From Bacteroidales bacterium UBA2287 (GTDB taxonomy: Bacteria; Bacteroidota; Bacteroidia; Bacteroidales; Tenuifilaceae): DNA of 64,000 nucleotides. The DNA is taken from the NCBI GenBank assembly GCA_002345675.1, contig DDWL01000031.1:1-64000 (forward strand), written 5' to 3'. Shown here one piece after another: positions 17,571 to 27,404 of this stretch. Position 1 is the stretch's first letter. Every line of letters starts with the position of its first letter. The position numbers were made by a program, and so were the translations under genes. Below the pieces are notes generated by a model, which was not told the origin of the DNA, did no database searches, and saw nothing but the letters and a program-made list of their open reading frames with translations.

Positions 17571-17590
17571 GGTCTTGTGAATTAGCTGTA

Positions 17591-17598
17591 CAAAGGTA
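17591..17598 (-). promoter_or_regulatory. Putative -7 element of tatA
   Basis: TACCTTTG on the minus strand is an exact TAnnTTTG match located 20 nt upstream of the tatA ATG. The implied leader is about 14 nt. No clear -33 box was found. Confidence 0.42.
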
Positions 17599-17646
17599 TA
17601 GCGAAAATGGTAAAGATTAGGTTAAATAGAATAAAAAAGGAGAAAA

Positions 17647-17675
17647 AAAAACCTGCGGGAAAACCGCAGGTTTTT
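17647..17675. terminator. Terminator downstream of secDF
   Basis: A perfect 12-bp stem (17647-17658 with 17664-17675) with a 5-nt loop and A/T ends lies 18 nt past the secDF stop. It separates secDF from tatA. Confidence 0.85.
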
Positions 17676-17692
17676 AAAAAATATTTCAAAAG

Positions 17693-20600
17693 TTATTTAT
17701 GTGCTTTTTTTGCGTTATGTTTTTCAAGGTCGTATGCTATTGGCGATGCAACAAATAGCGAAGAGTATGTACCAACTACAATACCAACAATTAAGCCGAA
17801 AATAAATCCACGAATAACTTCACCACCAAAAATAAATATTGGAATAAGTACAACTAAAGTACTAAATGAAGTGGCAAACGTACGACTTAATGTATCGTTA
17901 AGTGCGCTGTTTATTGTTTCCTTCCTGTCGCGTTTTGGGTACAATCCAACGTATTCACGAATACGGTCAAAAACAATAACTGTATCGTTAATTGAATAAC
18001 CAATAATGGTAAGAATTGCAGCAATAAATGCCTGGTCAATTTCAAGACCAAATGGAACTCTGTTGTAGAGGAGAGAGAAAATTCCAATAACAATAAACAC
18101 GTCGTGGAAAAGTGCAATAACAGCACTTGTACCATAGCGCCAGTTTTTAAAGCGTACAAGTATATAAAGGAAAATAACAATCAATGCAAAGAAAATTGCT
18201 AAAATTGCTTCTTGCTTTATGTCGCTAGCAATGGTTGGCCCAACCTTAATGCTACTTTGCTTGTAGTCGTTACGGAATGTTGAAATATCGGTTCCTTCGG
18301 GCATAAATGGCTTAAGGCCAATGTGAATTAACGAATCAACCTCATTGTCAATATTTTCTCCGTCTTCAGCAATTTTGTACTTAGTGGTAATTTTTACCTG
18401 ATTCGCATCGCCAAAAGTTTTTACCTCCGGAGATTCACCAAGAACTGCGCGAAGGCTTTGGCCAATTTCAACGGTCGAAACCGATTCTTGATTGGTAAAT
18501 TTAACAACGTAAGAGCGACCACCAGCAAAGTCGATACCTGGATTTAATCCTCTAATTGCCAACGATCCAATACCAATTACAAGAACAGTTACAGAAATAA
18601 CATAAGCTATTTTACGCGATTTTATGAAATCGAATTTTGCGTTGTTAAACAACTTCTCGCTAAACGATGTAGAGAAAGTAAGCTTGAATTTCTTATCGAC
18701 CATGTACTGGATAATAAGACGGGAAAGGAAAAGCGCACAGAACAACGACGTAAGAATACCTATTACAAGAGTTGTAGCAAAACCGCGAATTGGACCTGAA
18801 CCAAATATGTAAAGAATAACGGCTGTTAGAAGCGTAGTAACGTTACCGTCGATAATAGCTGAGAAGGCATTTTTATAACCATCGGCAACGGCAAGTGCCA
18901 GTCCTTTACCTCCCCTAAGTTCCTCCCGAATACGCTCAAAAATAAGTACGTTAGCATCTACTGCCATACCTAGTGTAAGCACAATACCAGCAATACCAGG
19001 AAGAGTTAGTGTTGCTTGGAACGAAGCAAGTACTCCAAATATAAAGAATAGGTTAGCAACAAGCGCAAAGTCGGCAATAAGTCCAGCTCTAAAGCTATAG
19101 TATCCAAGCATGAAAAGCAGAACTATAATAAAACTGAACACAAAGGAAAGAAGTCCTGAGTCGATAGCCGATTGGCCAAGTGATGGACCAACAATTTCTT
19201 CCTGTACAATGTGAGCAGGAGCAGGTAGTTTACCCGATTTTAGAATGTTGGCTAAGTCTTTCGCCTCGGTAATTGTAAAGTCGCCAGTTATTGAAGAGCG
19301 ACCACCTTGTATTTCTTGGTTAACATTTGGATACGAGTATACGTAGTTGTCGAGAACAATTGCAATTGATTTACCAATATTGTCGGCAGTAAGTCGAGCC
19401 CAAACCCTAGCGCCTTCGGCGTTCATAGCCATTGTAACCTCGGCAGTACTTTGGTTTTGACCAAACTCTTCGCGAGCATCGGTAATAACGCCACCGTCAA
19501 GTGGTGCACGGCCATCGCGGCTGTTAACTTTAATGGCAATAAGTTCGAAAAACGATTCCGATTTATCCCAACGAGGCGATTTAACGCCCCAAAGTAACTT
19601 TAGGTCGCGAGGGAAAAGGGTTTTAACCTGCGAAATTTTAAGGTACTCGTTAATTGTTGCAGTGTCTTTATAGTGCGCCATACCAACAACAGGCCCACCC
19701 ATTAGCTGTCCTTGGCTGTTGGTCGATGGGTTTAGTATTGCAAATAAAGGAAAGTCCTTTGCCATGTCGGCTTTAGCCACATTTGTGGTGTCGGCCTTAT
19801 CCTTAAGCATGTCGATTAGCTCGTTTTCGCCCGTTTTCGCAGTTGTGTCTTGGGGCAGCACTTCAGGAGTAGCAATATTTACTTCGCCTTCAGCAAGTTT
19901 TGCTTGAGCATCTCTAATCTCCTTGATTTTTACGTTGGCAGCTTCGAGCGATTTGAAAATATCGGCGTTGTCGTAAGTTTCCCAGAACTCGAGGCTTGCT
20001 GTTCCTTGAAGAAGTTTACGAACCCTTTCAGGCTCCTTAATACCAGGAAGTTCAACAAGAATACGACCTGAGCCTTCGAGGCGCTGAATGTTTGGTTGAG
20101 AAACTCCAAAGCGGTCGATACGGGTACGGATAATATTATACGAGTTGGCAATTGCACTCTCTGCTTCGGTATGAAGAAGTGAAAGTACATCTTCGTTTGA
20201 AGAGTTGAAGTTGATACGATCGCGTAGCTCGGGGGTCATAAAAATTGGAGCCATGCGTTGGTTGGGGGCAACCAGTTTGTATGCATTCCCAAAACGGGTA
20301 ATGAAGTCCTGAGTTGCAGGCATTTTTTTTGCCATGTCAATGGCTGCATTGAACGCGCTGTCGGTGCTGTAGTTGGACATTGAGCGAACAATTTCCACAA
20401 CAGAAACCTCGAGGGTTACGTTCATTCCACCTTTAAGGTCGAGGCCAAGATTTATTTCCCTCTCTTTGCATTCCTTGTAGGTGTACTTGCGAAGCCAAAA
20501 AAAGTTGTAAACCTTTTCGCTCGAAATTGAGTCGAGATAGTAGAACTCTTTTTTCTTGCGAGCCACTTCCTTGGCTTTTGGATCTTCAATTGATAATACC

Positions 20601-20725
20601 TTTCCCTCAGCGTAGCGAGCCGAAGCTCTTTCAACTTTTTTGGTTACCCAGGTAAAGGATAGCTGGTAAATGCAAACCAGCGTTAAAGCTATGGTAATTA
20701 ACCTAATCGCACCTTTATTTTGCAT
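17693..20725 (-). CDS. secDF: Protein translocase subunit SecDF (fused)
   Basis: This 1010-residue inner-membrane protein joins SecD and SecF, as usual in Bacteroidota. SecD starts with a membrane helix (about 6-24). A long periplasmic part follows with NLGLDLKGGMNVTLEV, and then the six-helix RND-like bundle (about 525-690) containing GMAVDANVLIFERIREE. SecF follows (about 700-1010) with GIDFAGGRSYVVKF and SINDTVIVFDRIRE. SecDF uses the proton gradient to pull secreted proteins across after SecYEG/SecA. The periplasmic segment is enlarged by an insertion at about 260-340, rich in Asp/Lys/Ala. It is probably monocistronic, with a -7 box 55 nt upstream and a strong terminator. Confidence 0.97.
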   Translation of the reverse strand: MQNKGAIRLITIALTLVCIYQLSFTWVTKKVERASARYAEGKVLSIEDPKAKEVARKKKEFYYLDSISSEKVYNFFWLRKYTYKECKEREINLGLDLKGGMNVTLEVSVVEIVRSMSNYSTDSAFNAAIDMAKKMPATQDFITRFGNAYKLVAPNQRMAPIFMTPELRDRINFNSSNEDVLSLLHTEAESAIANSYNIIRTRIDRFGVSQPNIQRLEGSGRILVELPGIKEPERVRKLLQGTASLEFWETYDNADIFKSLEAANVKIKEIRDAQAKLAEGEVNIATPEVLPQDTTAKTGENELIDMLKDKADTTNVAKADMAKDFPLFAILNPSTNSQGQLMGGPVVGMAHYKDTATINEYLKISQVKTLFPRDLKLLWGVKSPRWDKSESFFELIAIKVNSRDGRAPLDGGVITDAREEFGQNQSTAEVTMAMNAEGARVWARLTADNIGKSIAIVLDNYVYSYPNVNQEIQGGRSSITGDFTITEAKDLANILKSGKLPAPAHIVQEEIVGPSLGQSAIDSGLLSFVFSFIIVLLFMLGYYSFRAGLIADFALVANLFFIFGVLASFQATLTLPGIAGIVLTLGMAVDANVLIFERIREELRGGKGLALAVADGYKNAFSAIIDGNVTTLLTAVILYIFGSGPIRGFATTLVIGILTSLFCALFLSRLIIQYMVDKKFKLTFSTSFSEKLFNNAKFDFIKSRKIAYVISVTVLVIGIGSLAIRGLNPGIDFAGGRSYVVKFTNQESVSTVEIGQSLRAVLGESPEVKTFGDANQVKITTKYKIAEDGENIDNEVDSLIHIGLKPFMPEGTDISTFRNDYKQSSIKVGPTIASDIKQEAILAIFFALIVIFLYILVRFKNWRYGTSAVIALFHDVFIVIGIFSLLYNRVPFGLEIDQAFIAAILTIIGYSINDTVIVFDRIREYVGLYPKRDRKETINSALNDTLSRTFATSFSTLVVLIPIFIFGGEVIRGFIFGLIVGIVVGTYSSLFVASPIAYDLEKHNAKKAHK

Positions 20726-20779
20726 TGTTTCTTGTGTTAAATAGATTGAGTTTATTTGTAGTTTCTAAAAAATATCGGG

Positions 20780-20787
20780 CAAAGATA
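20780..20787 (-). promoter_or_regulatory. Putative -7 element of secDF
   Basis: TATCTTTG on the minus strand matches TAnnTTTG exactly and lies 55 nt upstream of the secDF ATG. The implied transcription start is near 20773. The -33 region has no clear TTTG. Confidence 0.45.
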
Positions 20788-20873
20788 TTACTTTTTTTAA
20801 GATATGCCACTTTTCTTAACCCGATTAGTTTTATTGTTCGAAAGCGCAGCCTGTATGGATATATAAAATTCTG

Positions 20874-21305
20874 TTAATCAGTTTTTACTTTAAATAGCAG
20901 CTCCTTTGTTTTAAAATTTAAAACAACCTTGTGTTTAACTAAAAAATCGCAGCCAAGTAAACCATGAATTGGCATTCCTGCGAGTTGTTCGTATAGTTTC
21001 GAAAGTTCCGACAGGTTTGAGCCAAAAACTTCCATGTTTTTAAACTTAATGCCCGAAAAACTTATATTGGGTAAAATATACCGCTTTACCGCAAACTGCT
21101 GAGCATTTATTCCTGCAGCAAACGGCTCAATATGCTCACTTTCAAAGGGCGAAAAATCGTTAAGGCTTTCAAGGTCGATAACGGTACGCGAAGCCCCTGT
21201 GTCGACTACTAACCAAATGGTTTTCTTTTTAAGTTTACATTTAACTAAGGGGTGAAAACCGTCTTGCTCGAGATTTGTAATAATTAGAGGTATTGTCTTT
21301 ATCAT
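20874..21305 (-). CDS. Retropepsin-like (clan AA) aspartic protease family protein
   Basis: The open frame reaches 21344 through a TTG, but the ATG at 21305 (MIKTIPLIITN) gives a 143-residue protein that fits the family start. The active-site signature VVDTGASRTVID is intact, followed by the second half LLGCDFLVKHKVVLNF. One such domain is half of a pepsin-like site, so it would work as a homodimer. There is no signal peptide, which points to a cytoplasmic location. Substrates of these bacterial single-domain proteases are generally unknown. It is divergent from the histidine kinase gene and separated from secDF by about 150 nt with no other gene. Confidence 0.8.
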   Translation of the reverse strand: MIKTIPLIITNLEQDGFHPLVKCKLKKKTIWLVVDTGASRTVIDLESLNDFSPFESEHIEPFAAGINAQQFAVKRYILPNISFSGIKFKNMEVFGSNLSELSKLYEQLAGMPIHGLLGCDFLVKHKVVLNFKTKELLFKVKTD

Positions 21306-21424
21306 GCTGTATTTTATGATGAATGAGATGAGTTTGTTGGACAAGCCAATCCATTATTCTTCAAAATTAGTTAAATTGCACAGCATTGCAAAGTTTGTAA
21401 AAATGCTAAAGCCAAATAATCTGC

Positions 21425-23560
21425 ATGAACTCCCTTAAATACAGGCTTTTTATTTACTCCATGATTTTTTGCGTTGTTGGGCTTTCGCTCACTGGTGGCT
21501 ATTCCTACTATATAGCACGTAACGCACTACTTAACAGAACCTATGAGCAGCTTGTGTCGGTTAGAGAGGTAAAAGCTCGACAAGTTGAGGAGTTTTTTCA
21601 GGAACGCATTTTAGATGCCGAGTACCTTTCGCAACTTTTTTCGCCTTTCGAAATAAATTCCGAGGGAATCGATATGAACTTATCGGTGATTAACTTGCAC
21701 GATCGAAAAGCTATTCGCTATATTTTTAGCAAGAATTACTTTGCAAGTTTTGGGTTTTTTATACCACAAAAAGGTTACTACCGTTTCGAAGTTGACCAAA
21801 ATAATGATATTGGAAATTATTCATTTACTGAGTATAAGGGTTGCAAAAATTTAATTTTAAAATGCGACTCATTTTCCGAAGTTCGAATTATCGATACGCT
21901 AATTACAAATGGAAAAGGAACATGGTCAATACCAGTTGTTGCTCCAATTTACAAATCCCAAAGTATATCCGATAAGCACTATTTTGTTGTTGAAATTTCG
22001 GAGGTTGCCATCGACCGAATTATGAAAGAAAGGCAAACCGACGATGGAATGGGGCGTACAGGTGAAGCCTACCTTGTTGGACGCGACTTTTTTATGCGAT
22101 CATCGTCGCGGTTCAATTCGCCTTCGGCGACAGAACAGTTTTGTAAAACGGAGCCGGTTTTGCAAGGAATTAACGGCATTTCGGGTACCTGCAAAGCGTT
22201 AGACTATAGGAATGTTAAAGTACTTAGCGCTTTTCGACCCCTTAGGGTTAAAAATCTTAATTGGGTTATTACTACTGAAATAGATTGGAGCGAAGCCCTT
22301 AGCGACGCTATGATTTTAAAGCGAAACATTCTATTAATTGGTCTATTTATAATTCTTTTAATTGCAGGCGGCATTCTTCTATTTAGCTGGCGAATAACTT
22401 CGCCATTGGTAAAACTTAAGGAGGCTGCAATAAGGGTTAGCGAGGGTAAATTCGATTGGGTGCTGCCAATAAAAACCCGCGACGAATTAGGAACCCTTAC
22501 GCAAGCATTTAATAAAATGACGCTTAGATTAAAGCATGCTAATAATAGGCTAAGGGAACGGGAAAGGCGGCTGCTGCATTTTTACCGTGCAACAATCGAT
22601 GGTATAATTCTTCACAAAACAGGTATTCCGGTCATGGTTAATAGGGCAGCCCTAAGCCTTACGGGTTATAGCGAGCAAGAACTTCTTAAAGTTAAAGTAA
22701 ACTCGCTTTTTTCGGACGACGAGTACCTATTAAATAGGAACGACCCAAACGATGTACAGTTTTTCGAAACCGAAATGATTACGAAAAACAGATCGAAAGT
22801 TCCGGTTGAGGTACAGCAACGCCGAATAGTTTTTAACGACCAAGAGGTTGATGCGCTGGTAATTCGCGATATTTCGCAGCGCCGTGCAGTTGAAAGCGAG
22901 CTAAAGGAAGAGCGACTCCAGCGCCTTCGTTCGGTAATTGACGGGCAGGAGCAGGAAAGGCAAAGGCTTTCGCGCGAGCTGCACGATGGGCTTGGACAAA
23001 CCCTTGTGGCCATAAAACTTAGGCTCGAAAGCATGCATCCCGATAGGCTGGGTGAGGAGCAAAAGACTTTCGAACTGGTTAAAAATATGTTTAACCAAAC
23101 CATCGAGGAAACCCGCCGCATTTCGAATAACCTTATGCCTGCAGCCCTTACCGAGTTTAGCTTGGCTGTAGTTCTTCGCAACCTTTGTAATGAAATAGAG
23201 GAGAACTCGGGCATAACGGTTTCGCTAGTAGTTGGGGTGTTGCCCGATTCGTTAAACCAGCTGCTAAAAACCTATTCGTACCGAATAGCGCAGGAGGCGC
23301 TTACAAATATTGTGAAGCACTCGAAAGCGAACAAAGCTGTTGTTTCGGTTTTTTCCGATATTTCGAAACTTTATCTACATATTGAAGACGACGGTTGTGG
23401 TTTTAGCGTTTCGCAAACCAACGGAAAAGGCAACGGACTTTTTAATATGAAAGAGAGAGCCTCACTTTTGGGCGGGCGATTAGCCATTGAAACGCTACCC
23501 GGAAAGGGCACAAAGGTAAAGGCCGAATTGCCCTTTGCCAAAAAGCAAATAAACAATTAA
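21425..23560 (+). CDS. Membrane sensor histidine kinase (NarX/DegS-type, HisKA_3)
   Basis: This is a 711-residue kinase. A membrane helix (about 8-30) is followed by a large extracytoplasmic sensor, dCache-like by length, up to about 290, with a second helix at about 292-315. A HAMP domain (about 312-365), a PAS domain (about 380-480, TGYSEQELL) and HisKA_3 follow. The phospho-acceptor is H520 in SRELHDGLGQT. A GHKL ATPase completes it (EDDGCGF, GNGLFNMKERA). The stop is one base before the start of the NarL-type regulator, its evident partner. The ligand is unknown; Cache domains often sense small organic molecules. Confidence 0.93.
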   Translation: MNSLKYRLFIYSMIFCVVGLSLTGGYSYYIARNALLNRTYEQLVSVREVKARQVEEFFQERILDAEYLSQLFSPFEINSEGIDMNLSVINLHDRKAIRYIFSKNYFASFGFFIPQKGYYRFEVDQNNDIGNYSFTEYKGCKNLILKCDSFSEVRIIDTLITNGKGTWSIPVVAPIYKSQSISDKHYFVVEISEVAIDRIMKERQTDDGMGRTGEAYLVGRDFFMRSSSRFNSPSATEQFCKTEPVLQGINGISGTCKALDYRNVKVLSAFRPLRVKNLNWVITTEIDWSEALSDAMILKRNILLIGLFIILLIAGGILLFSWRITSPLVKLKEAAIRVSEGKFDWVLPIKTRDELGTLTQAFNKMTLRLKHANNRLRERERRLLHFYRATIDGIILHKTGIPVMVNRAALSLTGYSEQELLKVKVNSLFSDDEYLLNRNDPNDVQFFETEMITKNRSKVPVEVQQRRIVFNDQEVDALVIRDISQRRAVESELKEERLQRLRSVIDGQEQERQRLSRELHDGLGQTLVAIKLRLESMHPDRLGEEQKTFELVKNMFNQTIEETRRISNNLMPAALTEFSLAVVLRNLCNEIEENSGITVSLVVGVLPDSLNQLLKTYSYRIAQEALTNIVKHSKANKAVVSVFSDISKLYLHIEDDGCGFSVSQTNGKGNGLFNMKERASLLGGRLAIETLPGKGTKVKAELPFAKKQINN

Positions 23561-23561
23561 A

Positions 23562-24221
23562 ATGAGCACAATTCGAATTGCACTTGTTGACGACCACCAA
23601 ATTGTACGCGACGGTATTAGGTCGTTACTTTCCGAGGAATTGGGAATTGAAGTAATTACCGAAGCTGCCGATGCGCAAGGGTTTATCGATTCGTTAGGTA
23701 CAAAAATACCAAATGTTGCAATTGTCGACATTTCACTCCCCGGCATGTCGGGAATTGAGCTTACAAAAAAGTTGAATGTCGATTTTCCCGACGTAAAAGT
23801 TGTAATTCTCTCGATGCACACCACGCAGGAATTTATCTTTAATGCCATAAAGGCTGGCGCAAAAGGCTATTTACCCAAAAATATAACTCGCACTGAGTTG
23901 GTCGATGCCATTACTGAGGTAAACGCTGGAAACGAATACTTTAGCAAGGATATTTCGGGAATAATTCTGAAAAATTACCTTAATCATGTTAAAAACCCCG
24001 AAAAGTTAAACAGCGTAAAGGATCAAGAGCTTACGCCTCGAGAATTAGAAATACTAAAACTTGTAGCCGAGGGGTATTCAAACCTACTAATAGCCGATAA
24101 ACTTTACATAAGCGTTCGCACTGTTGAGTCGCATAAGAACCATATTATGCAAAAACTCGAACTTACCACAACCGTTGAGTTAGTGAAATATGCGCTTAAG
24201 AATAGGATAATTGACCTTTAG
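23562..24221 (+). CDS. NarL/FixJ-family response regulator
   Basis: This 219-residue DNA-binding regulator has an N-terminal receiver domain. The acidic pair is in LVDDHQ, the phospho-acceptor is D56 in VDISLPGMSG, and the Lys is in YLPKN. A LuxR-type HTH closes the protein (about 150-215; LTPRELEILKLVAEGYSN, then ISVRTVESHKNHIMQKL). It follows the sensor kinase with a single-base gap, so both are co-translated. Target genes cannot be deduced. A palindromic element of about 370 bp starts 60 nt downstream. Confidence 0.95.
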   Translation: MSTIRIALVDDHQIVRDGIRSLLSEELGIEVITEAADAQGFIDSLGTKIPNVAIVDISLPGMSGIELTKKLNVDFPDVKVVILSMHTTQEFIFNAIKAGAKGYLPKNITRTELVDAITEVNAGNEYFSKDISGIILKNYLNHVKNPEKLNSVKDQELTPRELEILKLVAEGYSNLLIADKLYISVRTVESHKNHIMQKLELTTTVELVKYALKNRIIDL

Positions 24222-24280
24222 GTTGCTAACGGTGGTGGGTGTATTTTGGGCAGGAGATTTGCTACGCTTAACTCGCATTT

Positions 24281-24653
24281 CGATAACTATCCATAGCCGT
24301 TAGGCTAATATTAAAAAAAGCAATATTATCACTTGTTTTAACTTGCCCCAGCGGGGCTTTATGTTTATAGTAAATATTTATCAAAGCATCAAAGCTCCAT
24401 AGGAGCGTCCTCTTGAATCGCAAAAAACAATTTGATCGTACTTTTGCGAATAGATGTCGTAGAATGCTGAGTTCGCAAGTCGGTTGCCCTACTAACAGGG
24501 CGCTCCTCCGGAGCTTTTGGTTAATAGTAATATTTGTTTCTATAAACAGTTAGCTACCCTGTAGCTAATTTACGCGCTACTTTTCTTGTCACTAAATACA
24601 TGTTGATTATCAGATAAATGCATCCTTAACCTGACGGCTATGGATAACTATCG
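24281..24653. repeat. MITE-like palindromic element in a 520-bp gene-free gap
   Basis: Terminal inverted arms of 24 nt (24281-24304 and 24630-24653; core TATCCATAGCCGT) match at 21 of 24 positions. Inside, a second inverted pair (24391-24411 and 24497-24517; core AGCTCC..AGGAGCG) matches at about 18 of 21. No reading frame of note lies within. The remainder of 24222-24741 holds nothing else recognised. The arms share GATAACTATC with hairpins in the 10.5-11.3 kb repeat block. Confidence 0.65.
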
Positions 24654-24741
24654 GGACGCTCGGTTGAACCGAATTCTTTATTTCACGATACTTGAGCCTG
24701 TGCGATGGAAACCAAATTCGTATGTTTTGTTAATCTACTTT

Positions 24742-26154
24742 TTACCTATTCCTTTGCACTAAAAACCAATCGACCCACGAATCCATGTGGTTTGCTGAGT
24801 TTGGTCTAAGCAAAATTTCACGTTTACTATTTAATAAGTACATGGTTGGGGTTGCAAATACGTGATAGGCTTTTACAATAGGGCTTTCCCATTTTTTGTA
24901 ATCGCATACACTTATAAAAGGAAAACCACCTGCAAAGCGTTTGAATGCATCTTTGTTTTCATCAAGCGAAATAAAAACTACCTCTACACTGTATTCCCTC
25001 CATTTTTTATACAACAATGCAATATCCGAAAGTTCCTGGGTACATGCAGCACACCAACTGGCACCAAATACCACCAAGGTGTATTTGCTTTTTAAATCGG
25101 ATAACTTTTGGGGCGATTTCTCGGGTTGGTATCTGGGTGATAATACATCTTCCCTAAATTCAAAGTTGGGTGCAGTATTCCCAATTTTCATGGAACGGTA
25201 GCTCTCCAGTTGCGAAGCAAGATCGCTGTTGACGGTGCAGCTTGTTCCGCTTAGCACTTTTAGGGCTAAGTATTCCGATGATTTATACAAACTGCGCTTT
25301 TCTAACAGTTTAAAGAGGAAACCAGTTATCTCATTGAATTTTTTCTCATCCGATGAAAGGTTGCCAATCATATAGTCGATGGAGATATTCAGTTCGACGA
25401 ACACCGAATCGAGCGAGCGTTCGCTATTCTCGATAAGCCATACATGCGCCTCGATGGTTTCGCGCAGCAAACCGCTTTTGTATAGGCGCGGGTCGGTATA
25501 ATCTATTTTTCGGAATGTAGCTATGGCTGCCGGTATTTCTTCGGTGCGGTACTGTGCTATGGTTGAAACCGAACTGACCAGCTTACGAACAGGCAAAAAC
25601 CAACTTACGTAAGTTTTTTGGTCTAAACTTGCCAAAAAAGTTTTGTCCTCTTTCTTAATGCGCTCTTTTTCTGCTTCAATGGCATTTATAGGTTTCTGAT
25701 GAATGACAAACAACGAATCCAATTGATATATTTTCGTCAGAAAATCCCATGCGCTAAGAGCCTGCTCACGGCGGGGGTGCTCGCTGGCATACTGTCCGAA
25801 TAGTTTGTTTTGCTCGCCTGAAATAATTTTTACCGTTTGTGGCAAAGCCAAGGCTTCGCCTTTCAAACTTAAATTTTCATTAGGTGCTAGTATTACTATA
25901 AAGGCTTTGTTGTCGTCGGCTGCAAGGTAGCCCATGCCGTAATCGTTATTGCCAAAGGAAACCGTAAAGTCGCCTTTTTCATTTGCTTTCACGCTATCAA
26001 TGGCATAGGTGTTAAACCCGTCAAAACCAAATAATTTTATCTGTTGAAGTGCAAGATTTGGGAAATTTCCAGTAATGGTTTGCTGGGCGAGTGCATTTAA
26101 ATATAAAAAACAGAAAAGCGCTATTGCAAAGTATTTAAAAGGGAATAATTTCAT
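24742..26154 (-). CDS. TlpA-family thioredoxin-like protein
   Basis: This 470-residue protein has a signal peptide (about 1-23, ending LNALAQ). An N-terminal domain of DUF4369-like character (about 24-120) is followed by a helical middle (about 130-320). A C-terminal thioredoxin-fold domain contains the redox motif WCAAC (C368, C371), with ASWCAACTQELSDI and the cis-Pro in VFATPTMYLL. It acts in the periplasm or on the inner membrane as a thiol-disulfide oxidoreductase. Bacteroidota have many such paralogues and the substrate is not evident. It stands alone between two repeat-bearing gaps. Confidence 0.88.
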   Translation of the reverse strand: MKLFPFKYFAIALFCFLYLNALAQQTITGNFPNLALQQIKLFGFDGFNTYAIDSVKANEKGDFTVSFGNNDYGMGYLAADDNKAFIVILAPNENLSLKGEALALPQTVKIISGEQNKLFGQYASEHPRREQALSAWDFLTKIYQLDSLFVIHQKPINAIEAEKERIKKEDKTFLASLDQKTYVSWFLPVRKLVSSVSTIAQYRTEEIPAAIATFRKIDYTDPRLYKSGLLRETIEAHVWLIENSERSLDSVFVELNISIDYMIGNLSSDEKKFNEITGFLFKLLEKRSLYKSSEYLALKVLSGTSCTVNSDLASQLESYRSMKIGNTAPNFEFREDVLSPRYQPEKSPQKLSDLKSKYTLVVFGASWCAACTQELSDIALLYKKWREYSVEVVFISLDENKDAFKRFAGGFPFISVCDYKKWESPIVKAYHVFATPTMYLLNSKREILLRPNSANHMDSWVDWFLVQRNR

Positions 26155-26216
26155 CGGTCTATTTATATTTTAAAATTATGTGGAGGTAATGGTTCCGCAT
26201 AGTGAAACGTAGAATA

Positions 26217-27404
26217 TTAAATTACATGTTTGTTTCGAATTAATTTCAAAAACTCTACCAACCCAATTACTTCTACCTCATTGGGTAAAGGATAACGATC
26301 GTTATTGGCATAAACCACCCATTTATGGGTTGCTTTAATATCTTTACATGCTTCATAAAATCCCCGCGTTAGCTTTGGCGCAAGGTTCCGTTTTACTTCT
26401 ACAGCCCAAATTTCATTATCAGGTGTATGAAGCACTAAATCAATTTCGGCCCATGTTGCAGTTCTGTAGTAGCTATAATTCCATCTTTCATCTAATTGGA
26501 TGATAATGTTTTCGACCACAAATCCTTCCCAGCTTGCTCCAATAATTGGATGCGAAAGCAAAGCATCAATGTCGGGTAATTGGAGTAAGCTGTGTAAGAT
26601 TCCCGAATCACGAATATATACTCTTGGTGTTTTTACCAGTCTTTTTTTTACGTTTCCCGACCAGGGTGGCAGCTGCCTGACCATGTAAAAATCGGTGAGT
26701 AAATCTAAATAATTCCGTATAGTGGTGTGGCTAACCTCCAAACTTCGGCCAAATTCACTTAAGTTAATTTGATTGCCATGATAATGCGCCAGCATTTTCC
26801 ATAAACGTTTAAGTTTAGCTGCAGCCACTCCAACGCCCATCGATGGAATATCGCGTTCCACATAGTTGGCAAAAAAGTCCTTTCTCCATTCCCAACTTTC
26901 TTGCTCGTTTAATGCTAGATAGCTGTCGGGAAACCCTCCTCTTAGCCAAAGGCGTTCTAAATCAAAAGCCTTATTTTCATTTAGTTCGGTTACCGAAAAG
27001 GGCGTTAGCTCCATGTACCTAATTCTACCTGCTAGCGATTCCGAAGATTTTTGCAGCAAGTCTTTAGACGCCGATCCCAACAGCAGGAAATGACCCGACC
27101 GTTCACCTTTCCTTTTTCGTTCATCCACAACTACTCGAAGCAATCGGAATAGGTCGGGTTTACGTTGCACCTCATCAATAATTAGCAGTTCCCCATCGAA
27201 TCTTTTCAGGTAAGCTTCGGCATCGGTTAGCTTATTAAAATCGGCATCCGACTCCAGGTCGATATAGGTTACCGGCTTTTCAAGTTTTTTGGACACTTCC
27301 AGTGCCAGCGTAGTTTTTCCAACCTGCCTCGACCCAATCAACACAACCACAGGCATCGATTGCAATGCTTTTACTAGAGGCAAAAAAATTTCTCTCCCAA
27401 TCAT
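26217..27404 (-). CDS. AAA ATPase with DUF4143 domain
   Basis: This 395-residue cytoplasmic protein has an N-terminal P-loop ATPase (GSRQVGKTT, 24-32; Walker B ELLIIDEVQRKPDL) and a C-terminal DUF4143 domain. The C-terminal domain has restriction-endonuclease-fold character (TATWAEIDLVLHTPDNEIWAVEVK). Such proteins are abundant, patchily distributed and often horizontally moved; their role is unknown. It is flanked on both sides by repeat-rich gaps, which agrees with an accessory gene. No adjacent antitoxin or partner was found. A near-match -7 box (one mismatch) lies about 25 nt upstream. Confidence 0.88.
   Translation of the reverse strand: MIGREIFLPLVKALQSMPVVVLIGSRQVGKTTLALEVSKKLEKPVTYIDLESDADFNKLTDAEAYLKRFDGELLIIDEVQRKPDLFRLLRVVVDERKRKGERSGHFLLLGSASKDLLQKSSESLAGRIRYMELTPFSVTELNENKAFDLERLWLRGGFPDSYLALNEQESWEWRKDFFANYVERDIPSMGVGVAAAKLKRLWKMLAHYHGNQINLSEFGRSLEVSHTTIRNYLDLLTDFYMVRQLPPWSGNVKKRLVKTPRVYIRDSGILHSLLQLPDIDALLSHPIIGASWEGFVVENIIIQLDERWNYSYYRTATWAEIDLVLHTPDNEIWAVEVKRNLAPKLTRGFYEACKDIKATHKWVVYANNDRYPLPNEVEVIGLVEFLKLIRNKHVI

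Noticed and set aside
26217..27404. DUF4143 ATPase as a toxin-antitoxin or defence gene
   Set aside because: No partner gene or defence neighbour is present, so nothing beyond the domain call is supported.
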